Assembly: GCA_034620365.1 (NCBI GenBank)
Contig: JAQGEQ010000330.1
Location: 1-64,000 of the forward strand
From: Pegea sp. RAD2-039
Taxonomy: Eukaryota > Chordata > Thaliacea > Salpida > Salpidae
Length of the DNA: 64,000 bases
Direction: 5' to 3'
Both the position numbers and the translations under genes were made by a program. Position 1 is the stretch's first letter. Every line of letters starts with the position of its first letter. Shown one piece after another: positions 49,990-61,700 of the stretch. The notes below the pieces were generated by a model. That model did no database searches. It was not told the origin of the DNA and saw nothing but the letters and a program-made list of their open reading frames with translations.

Positions 49990-52070
49990 GTAGTTATAAA
50001 ACTTTGTTGAAATGATCAGGTAAAAGGTTAAAATTATGTTTTAATGAAAATCAAAACGATAATAGAAACGTGTTGAGTAGAACATTTTAAAATCAATGTA
50101 TAAATGTTTGGAACATTATAGAGGCATAGTTAAATTATAAACCATCAATGAAAATAAGATAATATATAGTAAAAGAAAACATGGGAAAAGTTAAATAATG
50201 TTTTTATTCATCGTCAGTTACTTAACATTTCCAGTGGTCGTCATAAAAGTCTTAGGATTGTTTTAAATAATAATTAACTAAATAAATAAATAAAATTTCT
50301 AATAGTAAATGTTTAGAATGACGATGACAGCTGTTAGTTTGGAGATATTAGATATATTGATAGCTGATTGCGTATTGAGGCATCAATTAAGAATTTATAA
50401 TTCTATTTGTAAGTTTTTCCCAAAAATGTGATTTTTAATTTTTAAGTCTTGTGAATAAGTATAAAATAAATCAACCAGTAGCTGGTGTGCTTGTGAAATG
50501 TTTGATCTGAAAATAAAAAAATAATAAGAACAAACTTTTGATCGGAAATGATATAAAAAAGAATAAGCTAGACATAATGCTAGAATGAGAATTGTTCAAT
50601 AGAATTTCGAAGAAAAAACATAATTGCAAATCTGTATAGAAGAACTAAGTGAGTGTTTATGGTTTCAAATGACAAATCTTCAACATCTAAATTTCTATGT
50701 AATTTGTAAACAATCTCATATTTATTAAAAAAGAACTTTTTCTAGATTTGTTTTGTTAAATAATTATTTCAACTTTGAACCTAGAGTTTTTATCGAAATT
50801 TTGACTTTTTTGTTACAGAGCTATTCATAATAATGGTTGATTTTCGTTCATTATTGTTGTTGTTTTAAAATTACTTGAAGTCATTCCTAATATTAAGTTA
50901 AAGAATACAAGTTTTGTCTTCCTGTGCTATATCCAACTTTGTGTTTACCGTTAGACTTGACAATTTTTCTTTAATTATATAACTAATAAAAGTATAAAAC
51001 TTTCAACGTAAGTATTTTAAACAAGTAAGCTTTGTTTGAATTACTAAGACTTTAATTCTTTTTAATGAATTAATTTTTAATTAATTAGCTTAATAAGTAA
51101 GTAAAAATGTTAGTTAAAAAATGTTAGTAGAAAACTTTAAATTTGATGTTACATTCATCTTAAACAATTTCATCTTAATATTTGTGGAAGTACATGATTT
51201 TAGTTTGTTTTTCTTCGTTAAGCAAATGAATATCGTTTTATTCAAAATTAGGTTTATTAACAACCAATTTCAAAACACAAAACGCTTAAAGTACCAAAGA
51301 AGATAATGGTGAAAAAATTATAAATTTTATTATCGATGAAAAAAGTCATTTTTAATTCTCAAACCTTTTAGTAGAATGATGTTATTGTAAAGTTGATATA
51401 AGGAATTCTTTAATCAGGAAAACTATAAAAAATGAATAAATAGCTACAAATATGAATATAGTTTCTTATGATCTAGTAAAAGCACATAACTATTATTTTG
51501 TATTTTGAAACCAAGTGAATATTTAGAGTTTCAAATGCCAAGCTTTTATAAATCAGATTTAAATCATTTAAAGAAATCTGAAATCAGCCAACCAGTAGAT
51601 GATGCAATTAAGAAAGATTTTTTTTTTAAATTGAACTTTCAAACCTATTTTTGGAACAAGTAAAGTGTTTACAAGCAAACAAGTTTTCTTGTAGTTTTTT
51701 TAGTATTCTGTACGTCACAATAATGTTCAAACCTTAAATTTCATTGAAATTGTTTTTCAAGAGCTACTTAATCTCAAGTTGATTTATTATCTGTTTTAAT
51801 TCAATTAAAGTTATTTAGTTTTTATTTTATATTTAATGAATTTTCAGATAGCAATTATATTTTACATAAAAACTCAACATAGCTAATAAAAAAATATTGA
51901 TAAATAAACTAATAAACTTTGATTTAAATTTGAATCATATAAAATAGAAATAAGTAAAGATAATTTATAACAGTTGCTTAAATCACTAATCACTTTTTTG
52001 TAAGTTTTTGTATTCATTTATGTTAAAACTGAAATTTATTTTATGCTTAGACAACCATTCAGAGTTAAAT
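49990..52070. other. Unique A+T-rich DNA downstream of the gene
   Basis: No repeat landmarks and no convincing exon. A 61-codon ORF at 51,121-51,306 is Phe/Leu/Asn-rich and looks like chance. Confidence 0.45.
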
Positions 52071-52071
52071 A

Positions 52072-52311
52072 CAATATGAATTGTCTGAAATCAATCCTGA
52101 TGTAGCCCAGGATCCAACCTTGCCTAGAACAAAGCATAATTCTTGCCCCAAGTAAGTCATCAGCTCTCTAATTTTTTCAACACTCATTTTTGCAACTAGG
52201 TGTCACCATAGAGAAGCAGTGTTCTTTCAGTCTGAATCAGCTAGAGAGAAGATAGGAATGAAGTTATACTTTGTTTGTACAAACTCCTCTTGTGGTCATC
52301 GTTGGACTTAA
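52072..52311 (+). pseudogene. POLR2I: RPB9 pseudogene, 3' part (exons 3-4)
   Basis: The end of exon 3 (to 52,151) reads ELSEINPDVAQDPTLPRTKH, then CP, ending AA|GTAAGT. After a 48-bp intron (52,152-52,199, ending CAACTAG), exon 4 (52,200-52,311) reads [16 protein letters not shown], then [15 protein letters not shown] and TAA. This half is in frame and keeps the zinc ligands of the second ribbon. The upstream part of exon 3 is corrupted (an in-frame TAA about 20 nt before ELSEINP) and exons 1-2 are missing, so it is not functional. It is less damaged here than the copy at 246-703. Same strand as that copy, with the same 3' flank and minisatellite. Confidence 0.88.
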
Positions 52312-52448
52312 TGATGAATCTATTCCATGACGTCATCTGCTTCTTTTTGCTTTCATTTCGTGTCTTGGTGGCAGCAAACGATGTGTTGACAGAATGAATA
52401 CTTATTTTTTTTGATTAAAAAACTGTTCAACATCAAAATTTTGCTATC
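52312..52448 (+). repeat. RPB9 3' flank, second copy
   Basis: Matches 704-839 with few differences (ATTCCATGACGTCATC against ATTCCATGACATCATC; CGTGTCTTGGTGGCAG identical). Confidence 0.8.
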
Positions 52449-52863
52449 AAGAACCACTAGCAACCAGCAACAACAACTTCGAAGTAGCAACAACCACTAA
52501 CACCCATCAACAACCAGGAACAACCATTAGTCACCAGCAAATACCATTAGCAGCCAGCAACATGTAATACCACCAAGTAACAACCATTAGCAGCCAGCAA
52601 CAACTAATACCACCCAGCAACAACCACTAGCAGCCGGCAACAACACCTACCACCCAGCAACATTCACTAGCAACCAGCAACAACCATTAGCCACCAGCAA
52701 CAACTGATACCACTTAGCAACAACCACTAGTAGCCGGGAAAAACCATTATCAACCAGCAACAACCACTACTGACCAGCAACAACACCTACTACCCAGCAA
52801 CAACCAGTAGCAGCCAGTAACAACCTCTATCAACTGGCAACAATTTGCTAGCAACCAGCAGCA
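52449..52863 (+). repeat. 20-bp minisatellite, second array
   Basis: About 20 imperfect units of the AGCAACAACCACTAGCAACC type, more varied than the first array (ACACCTACCACCC and AACTGATACC variants). It ends directly in a TATCGACAAATGGTCGATA dyad at 52,867, whereas the first array ends in module A. Confidence 0.85.
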
Positions 52864-53099
52864 ATTTATCGACAAATGGTCGATATTAAAAATATCCAGA
52901 TTACAATAGACGACATAATCTTTGACTGAAGAGCTTTCTTCAAAATAAAAACTTCTTTTAATCTAGTGCTTGTCCGGAGAAAAGTTATTTTTCGAAAATT
53001 ATTCTCTTTCTTACAAATTTGACTTATTCATAATCATAAGAATAGTTTAGTATGTTGACAAAAAAAGTAAAAACAAATTGCTTTTGCTTATTTTGATTA
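52864..53099 (-). repeat. Dyad/CCGGA module, inverted
   Basis: TATCGACAAATGGTCGATA at 52,867 is followed about 105 bp later by CTAGTGCTTGTCCGGAG, the same pair and spacing as at 14,222/14,320. Then TTATTCATAATCATAAGAAT. Confidence 0.7.
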
Positions 53100-53360
53100 C
53101 CTTATTTGATAGTTTTCTAATTTTGAACAAAAGTATTGTTGAATATTTTTAAAGACGTATTTTGGAAGTTCGAAGTCACTGATTTAAGTTAAAATTTTAT
53201 AACCGACACTAAGACACAATATTTAACGAAAATTAATAAATAATTTAAAAATGAATTTATCATAGAGAAATCATATGATTATAAATTAAATATTAAAACA
53301 AAACCATTTGACAAGACCAGTTGACAACTACTACTATTCAAAAGTCAGAAAAAACTCTAA
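53100..53360 (+). repeat. Direct repeat of 10,760-11,030
   Basis: Close match from TTTTCTAATTTTGAACAAA to TATTCAAAAGTCAGAAAA. See 10,756-11,140. Confidence 0.75.
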
Positions 53361-54026
53361 AAAACGGACAAAACTTAAAACTGAAAATCATACAAAATCT
53401 TGATTTGATTAAATAAAATATAAGATTTTAATTTTATTGTTTGAGAAGTTTTTTAATTGTATTTTACTCACCAACTAAACCTAACAACGAATTGAGAACT
53501 AACTAATAAATCTAGTTAGCTTCTGATTTTTTTTAAAAAGTAATTACTCGAGCCTCCGTTTTCGTAATGAAACATATATAAGATAATAGTTCAATACTTT
53601 ATAACAATATCAAAATTTTAACGTTTAATAAAGAAGGTTGATGTATTTCAGTTTCGGATTTATTTATGTTTGTTTCAGTGAAAAAAGTGATTTGTTTATA
53701 TACTAACATGTTTGTCAGTAGAAAAAGAGAAAGTTTAGTTTTCTTGAAATAATGAATTTTTATATTTTGCAATAGTTTTGTAAAGATAGTTTCATCCTCG
53801 TTTGTTCTGTAAATTTTCTAAGATAAAGTATTTTTGATTTATTTTATTAAATATTGTTAATAAAACAAAGAATGGATGTAACAAAACAAATCTATTAAAA
53901 TTAAACTTTTACTAATAACAAATGATAAGAATAACAAATTCAACTGATACCTTCTTTAATGGCACTAATCAAAAATAGGAGAAAGTTACACTTTAAACAA
54001 GTTAATTACAATAACAAAAATACAAA
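53361..54026 (-). repeat. A+T-rich DNA and inverted module A fragment
   Basis: 53,361-53,760 shows no landmark. 53,760-54,026 is the reverse of 1,335-1,600: ACAAACGAGGATG-type, GTTATTAGT-type, TTTTTGATTAGTGCCATTAA and AGTTTAAAGTGTAAC. It ends at the inverted minisatellite exactly as module A follows the minisatellite at 1,330. Confidence 0.65.
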
Positions 54027-54190
54027 TGGTTGTGCTAGCTGCTAATGATTGTTGCTGGCTTCTAGTGAGTGTCGCTGGTTGCTAGTGGTTGTTGCTGGTT
54101 GCAATAGTTTTTGCTGCTCCGAAGTGGTTGTTGCTGGTTGTTAATGGTTGTTTCTAGTTGCTAGTGAATGTTGCTGGATGGTATTGGTTG
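54027..54190 (-). repeat. 20-bp minisatellite, inverted short array
   Basis: About eight units of GGTTGTTGCTGGTTGCTAGT, the reverse complement of the other two arrays. No RPB9 sequence follows on its far side. Confidence 0.85.
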
Positions 54191-54969
54191 TTTTAAACAT
54201 TTTTTACAAACATTGTTATTTACCAGTTTTTCACAATTATTTTAGTAAAAAATTGACATTTAAAGTTGTTTTAAACTTGGAATTGCAAAAATATTTCAAT
54301 TTAAAATAGCTTTATTTTTATTCAAATTAAGTATCAGTGATGTTGTTTTACAAAAAAATCTTTTTAAATGTTTTTCAAGAATAAAAATATTATGAAAAAG
54401 TAAAAATAAACAAAATAAATAAAAATATTAAGGAATAAAAATAGTAGCTTTTATTAGCAAACTTAAAATTATATAAATATTCAAATGTCATAAAAACAAA
54501 GAATATTTTAGAAAATTATCCAAATTTTTTCATGTTTTGTTTTTCTCCTTTAATAGTTTCCGACAATAAATTTACTTTAGAATATTTTAGATTCAAATTA
54601 AGAGCTTTAGATAAATCTCAGTATTCAATAAAATTTACTTTTAGGAAAATTGTAACAAAAAAAATAATACTTTTTAATTAGAAGATAAAATTCTTCTAAT
54701 TTCATAGATTTTACACTGAACATAAAAAAGGGAAAAAATAATTTATGAACTTTTTGTGAGTTAACAATCTTATTGAATAATATTAAATCTGTTTTCTAAT
54801 GATTATTTAAAAGAATTAATATATTTTTTTAATGGTTAAGTTTATAAGTCTCATCATTAATTATCGTTGATCTTTAAGATCAACATCAGTAAGATTAACA
54901 ACTTACCATTAACATCTGCATCTGATCCTTATCTTCTTCTTTCAAAAACTCTTCATTCGAACTAAAAAA

Positions 54970-55120
54970 CACACAAATCAATCACTGATGACGTCACATG
55001 CTGATGACGTCACCTTCCATCGACACCAGATGCTATTTTGAACTCATCAACTTTTGGCTTATTCATCTTTGTCAAAGATCGTGTTCCAGTTCGCAGTGAG
55101 ATCTTGTGGATAGTGAATCT
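54970..55120 (-). repeat. Block C, copy 5, inverted
   Basis: Contains two intact TGACGTCA sites and the minus-strand frame SLRTGTRSLTKMNKPKVDEF ending in TGA. Nearly identical to copy 2. Confidence 0.7.
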
Positions 55121-56357
55121 GTTTTTGAAGAAATTATTAAAAAATTATTTTTAAGAAATCAAAAAAAATGAAAGATAGTTGAATAATTAAACTTCAAATC
55201 AATTAAATTTTTACTTACTGATACTTTTTGCATTTTACTATTAAAGTTTCAAAAATAATAAAAATACTTTTTATGTAAATTATCTAAACTAATTTTAATA
55301 AAATAATTTTGAATATTTGAAAAGATCATTTTATTCTATTTTTCAATTTCACTTTTCACTTTTCCATCACCATCAAGATGGTTCTTTAGTTTCTTTTAAG
55401 AATAATTTTATTTTTATCTTTTAAAATATTTTAGTTGAAGTTCGCAGTGAGTTTGTAAATAATTTCTTAGAAAACAAATTTAATTTAATTTATTCAACAT
55501 GATATCGTTTTTAAAAAGTAATTAAAAAAAATAGAAGATCCTCCAATAAACGATCTTCAAATTAATTTAGTAAATATTAATTAATTAACCATACTAAAAC
55601 TCACTTCATTAAAAAACCACTAATTAACAATGTTAATGAGGTGATAAGTTTGTTTGTAAAGACATTCATTTATTGATTTAGACAAGTTAGAAACTTTCTC
55701 GTTGATTTTGGTAGCGTTGTTGCCATTTTCAGATTTAAATTTTTTCAATTCAGCGGTTATCGATTTACTGATGTCAGATAATAGGTTTGAATTAGAATTA
55801 TATATTTATCTTCAATCTTCAAAAAACTTGTTTACTTGCTCTTTGAAAGTGTTTGATTAAAACCTTTTTTATTTATTTTATAATGAAGTAAATGTGGTTT
55901 GACTTTTTATAAGATTTTAATCAATGAGTTTACTCACTAACTTCAAATTAAATATTAGATCATCGACAAGTTGTCGATTTCAAAATGTTTACTAAAAGAA
56001 AGCATTGCAAAAATAGAAATTTCAATAACACTACTAAAAATAATGATTTAAAACTTCTTTAGATCTAGAGTTTGTCCGGACGGAAATCAATTCAGAATTT
56101 TAATTTTCAATTAAAAGTTTTCTTTTTATTTTATACTGTGAGAAAGTTGCTTTTTTTTGGACAACAATTCTTTTATAATTTTACTTTTTTTTACTTTTTA
56201 GAATATAAATTTTCAAACAATTCGTATGATCAATATTAATAAGAACACTTCTAAAGTAGAACAATTAAAATGATTTTTAATGAAATTTTTTCTAACTGTC
56301 TATATAAAGGTTTTTTAAAGTAACTCATATCAACTTTTTTCAAACAAACACAATTAC

Positions 56358-56468
56358 TTGTTTAACAGAATCACTCTCAGCGAATAACATTATACCGAAA
56401 CCTGAAGAACGTTTTTTTCTTGGATTTTGTCTTATAACGCAGTCGTTAAAATGGCCAAATTTCTTGAA
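56358..56468 (-). pseudogene. Musashi-like RRM exon, copy E, 5'-truncated
   Basis: Minus strand. It retains FKKFGHFNDCVIRQ, then KKRSSGFGIMLFAESDSVKQ, and the GTAATT donor (56,357-56,356). The first part of the exon and its acceptor are replaced by unrelated sequence upstream of about 56,468. Confidence 0.75.
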
Positions 56469-58780
56469 AAATAAGATAATAATAATAAAAAAAGCTACAA
56501 AAAATAAATGTTTGAAACTAAGAATTACATTTTAATTATCATGCTTTCTTAAGTTGGACTTGAAATGGTTGAATTCTATCTTAATAAGCACAGCATTTTT
56601 TTATGAATGATCTTGTAAACATTAATTCTAATATCTTAACTAAAGCTGCTAATAGTATGTTTTTAATGCTGACTTGGATAGCTTGCGTATAGTTATTATT
56701 TTAGATATCATTAAGTACAATGTAGAATTTTGACTCATAAAGTAACAATTTAACAATGTATATCAAGAAAAAGGGAAAATAATCTTGTAAGATCTATATG
56801 TAGATCTATATTTAGCTGCAGTTTGTAGAGCTTTTTTTTATTGTACATAAAATAATTTGGGAAAACATGAAAACTTTTTTTTGACTCAACAATAACTGTT
56901 CTATAATTTAATCTATATTTAAGCCAACGAGATGATTGTTTATTTTTTATTCACTTTTACAAGATCTTTTTTGTAAACTGTAATTTTGAGAAAATTAAAA
57001 CTTGAGATTAAACTTTTTTATAATTTAAAGTAAACTCTTATTAAAAATTTAAAAAGAATTTCTATCAAACACTTAGAAAAAAATTAATTAAAAATTCTTA
57101 CGGTCATATTTAAACAAAACATAATTTTATATTATAGTAAAAAGAAACCTTTTGAAACTTATTTTAGAAAAATTGAATAATAGCAAATAAAAAAAACATA
57201 ATTTACATTTTGTTTTAATAGAATACATGTTTTTGTTGTTTAAAATAGATCAAACTTATACGGAAAATTGATCTTTGGAAAGTCAGTTTTGTCCGGACAA
57301 ATACTAGATCAAAAGAAACTAATAAACCTAATAATAAAATAAAGAAACATTAGCAATCTTTCTTGCAATTGTTATTTCTTTTATATTTTTTGAAGTCGAC
57401 AAACGTGTCGATGTCCTTAAAATAAATTAGTTGAAATTGGTTAGTAACCTTGTCTCTGAAAACTTTATGAAATTCAGAATAGTTGTATAACCGCTGAAAA
57501 CATGTATTTGTCGATAGGATAGTTTAGAATTTTTTAATAAGTTCAATCAATATTTCAACAAACAATGAAAACTTGAATAAAAAAAATGTGTTTTAAGATT
57601 ATACATAAAAGGAATTAAACAAGTTGAAAAGCTATTTCTGGTAACTTTTATTTATACCTAAATTTGCAAGACCATAAACTTTATAATGGTTTAGAAGTAA
57701 GTGTCTAAAATATAATTATTTTGTTTAATTATTTACTTTGGCTGAAAAATAAACAAAATAATATGTGTGGATATTATAAAAATATCTTAAGCTAAGTATC
57801 ATAGTAATATTTTTGTTAATGACATTAGTCAAAAATCTAAATGTTAAGTTTATATTTTGAAGCTGTAAGCTATATAAAATAAAATAAAAAATATAATGAG
57901 AAAATTAAAAAAAATTTTCTACTTAAACATTGTGATAATCAACATATAGCTAATTTGAAATTAAAGTTTGTACAAAATTGTGCTTTGGTTTTAAGAATTT
58001 TTCTTTGTTCTTTATTGAATCCAAAACTGTAAGTTTAAGAAAGGCTAATTTAAAAGGTTGGTTTTTTCTACGTTGGCCTGGATAAGAATATTGTATCTCG
58101 TACGTCATTTTAAAATGTGATAATGTTAATTGAATTATAAGCAAAATTTTGAAATTCAAATTTAGGTGAAATTTATTTTATCACTCAACAACACTCCATT
58201 TCATAATGACGTAATCGAACAGGTTGACGTTGATAAAATTATCATAACTTCTTACTGTTGTTGTTAGATGACTCGCACAGCAAGAATGTTGAAGTAAAAA
58301 TGATGTGCAATTTCTAAGAAAATAAATTTTTGTGTTGTCAATTTAAGCAAAAAGATCTAACTGCAACTTTCTCATTCCTAAAATTTCAAAATCATAATAT
58401 TTTGTGAACTTTTGATAAAAACAAATATAGGATTATAAACAAAAGATTTCATTTTACTAAAGTTATCAACTATTTGGATGATTGTTGTCAGATATATTTT
58501 AAAAATTGATTTAAAAATTTTTTTAATAACTTTTTTATAAATAACCCATATCATACTATCGTTCTCAATTTAAATTATTTTTGTCTTTAGAATTTATTAC
58601 AAAGAAACAAAATTATAGTTAAAAAAAAGAAGAAGAATTTTTTAAACCTTACTAACCAGCTATAAAAATTCAAAAACTTTTTCTTTGTTTTGTAAATATT
58701 GTAGCATAAATATAAATATAAATTTAAAAATTAATAATTTGTTAGCTAAAGAAGTTCAATTGTTTAAAAATACAATTTTG
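56469..58780. other. A+T-rich DNA, little recognised
   Basis: Contains a TTTTGTCCGGACAAATACTA block at 57,288 with a GAAGTCGACAAACGTGTCGAT dyad about 95 bp later (57,391). A 52-codon minus ORF with an ATG at 58,108 (MTYEIQYSYPGQRRKNQPFK..., stop near 57,950) looks slightly protein-like but has no splice or family support. 58,190-58,290 is a little richer in G+C; nothing recognised. Confidence 0.4.
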
Positions 58781-61700
58781 AAACTAAAATATTTATTTAA
58801 ATACAAAATCAGTTCAAACAGTTTTCCACTGAAGCCACTCTCATATGACAGCAGAATGTTTTTCCTTTTTTTGTGATTATTAAAATAACTATAAATTCGT
58901 GGTTTTCGAAAACATTGATTGTTTACTTCTAAACCTAAGTAGTTTAAAGAAAATATTAACTTTTACTTCCTTTACTATATTAAACTTGAGAAAAATTGAT
59001 TGTTTTGCCTACGTAACCATTTTTTTTAATTTAAAAATGCCAAACAAACTTTTTTGATTTTTGTATTTATAATTGAACAATTTAACGGTAGATGTCGCTG
59101 ATGATATATAATTTTGAAACCTTTGTTTTCCTTCAGGCTATGTTTTCGTTAGTGACATTTAATAACTTGAATTTCAAGGCTTATTTTTAAACTTTGTTGA
59201 AATATGTAAACATTATTCTAATATCCCGACAAAAGCTAGCAAAAGTAGATTTTCAATACTAGTCTAGATTGTTAAAGGTATGGTTTTAATTAGATTTCAT
59301 TAATTGTAGTTTGGAATTTTGACTAAAAGAGTTTCAGTTTAACAATGTATCTCAAATAAAAATTAAAAATAATCTTGTAAGGATCTTTATTTAACTGCTG
59401 CTTAAGCCTTTGTTTTGCTTTGTTGTACGTAAAATATTTTGTGCAAGTATTTAGTTTTTTATCTCTTTCTTAACTTTTTCTAATTATCCTTTTAAACTTT
59501 TCATTCAATCTATAGTTATTGATTTTTAAGGTCAACGTCATTACTGGAATCACCAAGCTATTGAAGACTAAAAGGTTTTCTTGGAATTTATTTCTGGTGT
59601 AAATATTTTTCATGAACTTTATTACTACTTTTAGCAAATTTTTCCCACTTTTTTGTAATTGTTTTTATATTTTTTTAATTCTTAAACATTGGCGGTTTGC
59701 TTCTTGGCGTAAACTTTGATTAATAAAATTGTGATAAAAAGAACAATTTCTGTTTATATTTGTTTACCTCTTTCGACAAAAGCTTTTGAGCATTTTCCAA
59801 CGCCGAAAGTCATTATAATAAATTTGTTGAAATTATAATTATCATGAAACTTCAGAGCTATTGATTGATTTCAACATAAAGTTTCAAGTTATTTGTTTGT
59901 AACAGCTGTTTAGTACATTAAGCTTTAAATTAAAATTTTTTAAATCTAATTCCATATTACTATTTATTTTTTAGCCACAAGATGTCACAATAAAAGTTTA
60001 AGGTTTAAATTTTATAAACTTATAAACATTGTAACCTACTATCTGTCAGACAAATAGTGTTGCTCAGTGACTTTGAGCTTCGAAAACATTCTTTATTATT
60101 ATTCATACAGGGTTTATTCATACTCATACAATTAGCTTTTTATAAAAAGTTTTTCTAATAGTTTTAGTTATACAAATTCATTAAACAGTTTAAAAACTAA
60201 AATGTTTTATGTGCTTAGAAGAAGGAAAAACTTTTTCTATAATATTCCCTATAAGGTTGATAGTAGAAGAAATAAAATTTGTATCAATGTTTTAAATAAA
60301 TCAAATTATTTGGTTAGGTTTTCCTAATTTTTCAGTTAATTCTAATTTGTTAACTGTAAATTTGAAAATATTAAAATTAAAAAACTAAAACTTACAACAT
60401 TGTTAAAATGGATGAGTACCAAATATTAGAGAGTTTAAAATAATTTAACATCATATTACTTATGTTTTTTTCACATTCATCAGAAAACCTTCTTCATTAT
60501 AAAAAACAAATTAAATTATCATTGATTTATTTCTTAAAAGATTGTTTGATGAAATTTGATTTGATTTAAAGTTGGTAAAAATTATTCAGCAGACTTAAAA
60601 AAGAAATTTAATGTTAAATAAAATCTTATTTATAAACCGTAAAAAGAATAGATTTTCTTTGAGTATCCAAAGGATTAGTGAATAAATAATAATAAGTAAC
60701 TAAATATCAAAAGCTGAAAAGTTATTGATCTGTGTTTACCATAAAGTTACAAAGAAACTAAATAAATGCTTCTGATGATTGACAAAAGTGTTTGTGATTA
60801 AGTTTATGCAATTAATTGACTAGGAAAGTTGAACATTTTGTTGTGAGTATCATTTGAAAATTTTTCACTGGCAGAAGTTTATCTTTATTTAAAATTCTTT
60901 TGTATTTTTGTTGATGGTTAAATTATGAACTTAAAATATAGAAAACTAAAGTAGACATGTTTAAAGCTCTAGGAAGTAGCTGATTTTTTAAATTGTAAAA
61001 AGAGTTCTTAAGAGATATTGCTAACCAATACTTTATATATATTGGCTTTTCTTTTCAGTTTTGTTCACTATATTGTTCTACATTTTCTTCTAGCTTACTA
61101 TATTGTTTACATTTGAATAATTTATAAAACTAAATAAGCTTTAAAGACTTATGAAACTTTTTTACGATATGTATAAGTATCATAAGAATATCTATTTAGT
61201 AATTAATATAGTAATTGATTAACAATATACTTATTTCAAAGCTGATATTTTATACATTAATTGACTTTTTCAAACAAAAAATTACATATTCAGAAATTTA
61301 AGTTTAAGAGATTTAATTTATTACAAACAAATCAACGTTAAAAAGAGCAATCAACAATAAATCTGATTAAATTTTTTTGAATTGACATGGAAGAGTGGAA
61401 AAAAAGTACTTTAGCTCGATGTTCAATAACAGCATAAATAGAATACCTTCATTACAATAACAAAGAAGTCATTTAATTTTTCTTGTAATTGTTAAGCAAC
61501 AGATTTTCTTGCTAATGAAAGTTGATTCGATTCTTGAAGTGTTTATAGAAAATAAAGATAACACAGTACCCTGGGACTTTGGTATTAAAACAGATCGATT
61601 GAAACTTAAATATTTATTTAAATGAAAAATCAGTTCAAACAGTTTTCCACTGAAGCCACTCTGATATGACACAAAATGTTTTTCCTGTTTTTGTGATAAT

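Larger units (their letters stand above)
54230..56468 (-). repeat. RRM-carrying repeat, copy E, inverted
   Basis: Reverse complement of 8,700-10,755 over about 2.09 kb, including ATCCTCCAATAAACGATCTT, GATGTCAGATAATAGGTTTG, an ATCGACAAGTTGTCGATTTC dyad (55,962) and GAGTTTGTCCGGACGG (about 56,067). Positions 54,230-54,400 also match 32,815-32,915 of the palindrome. The outer end at about 56,468 cuts the RRM exon. Confidence 0.8.
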
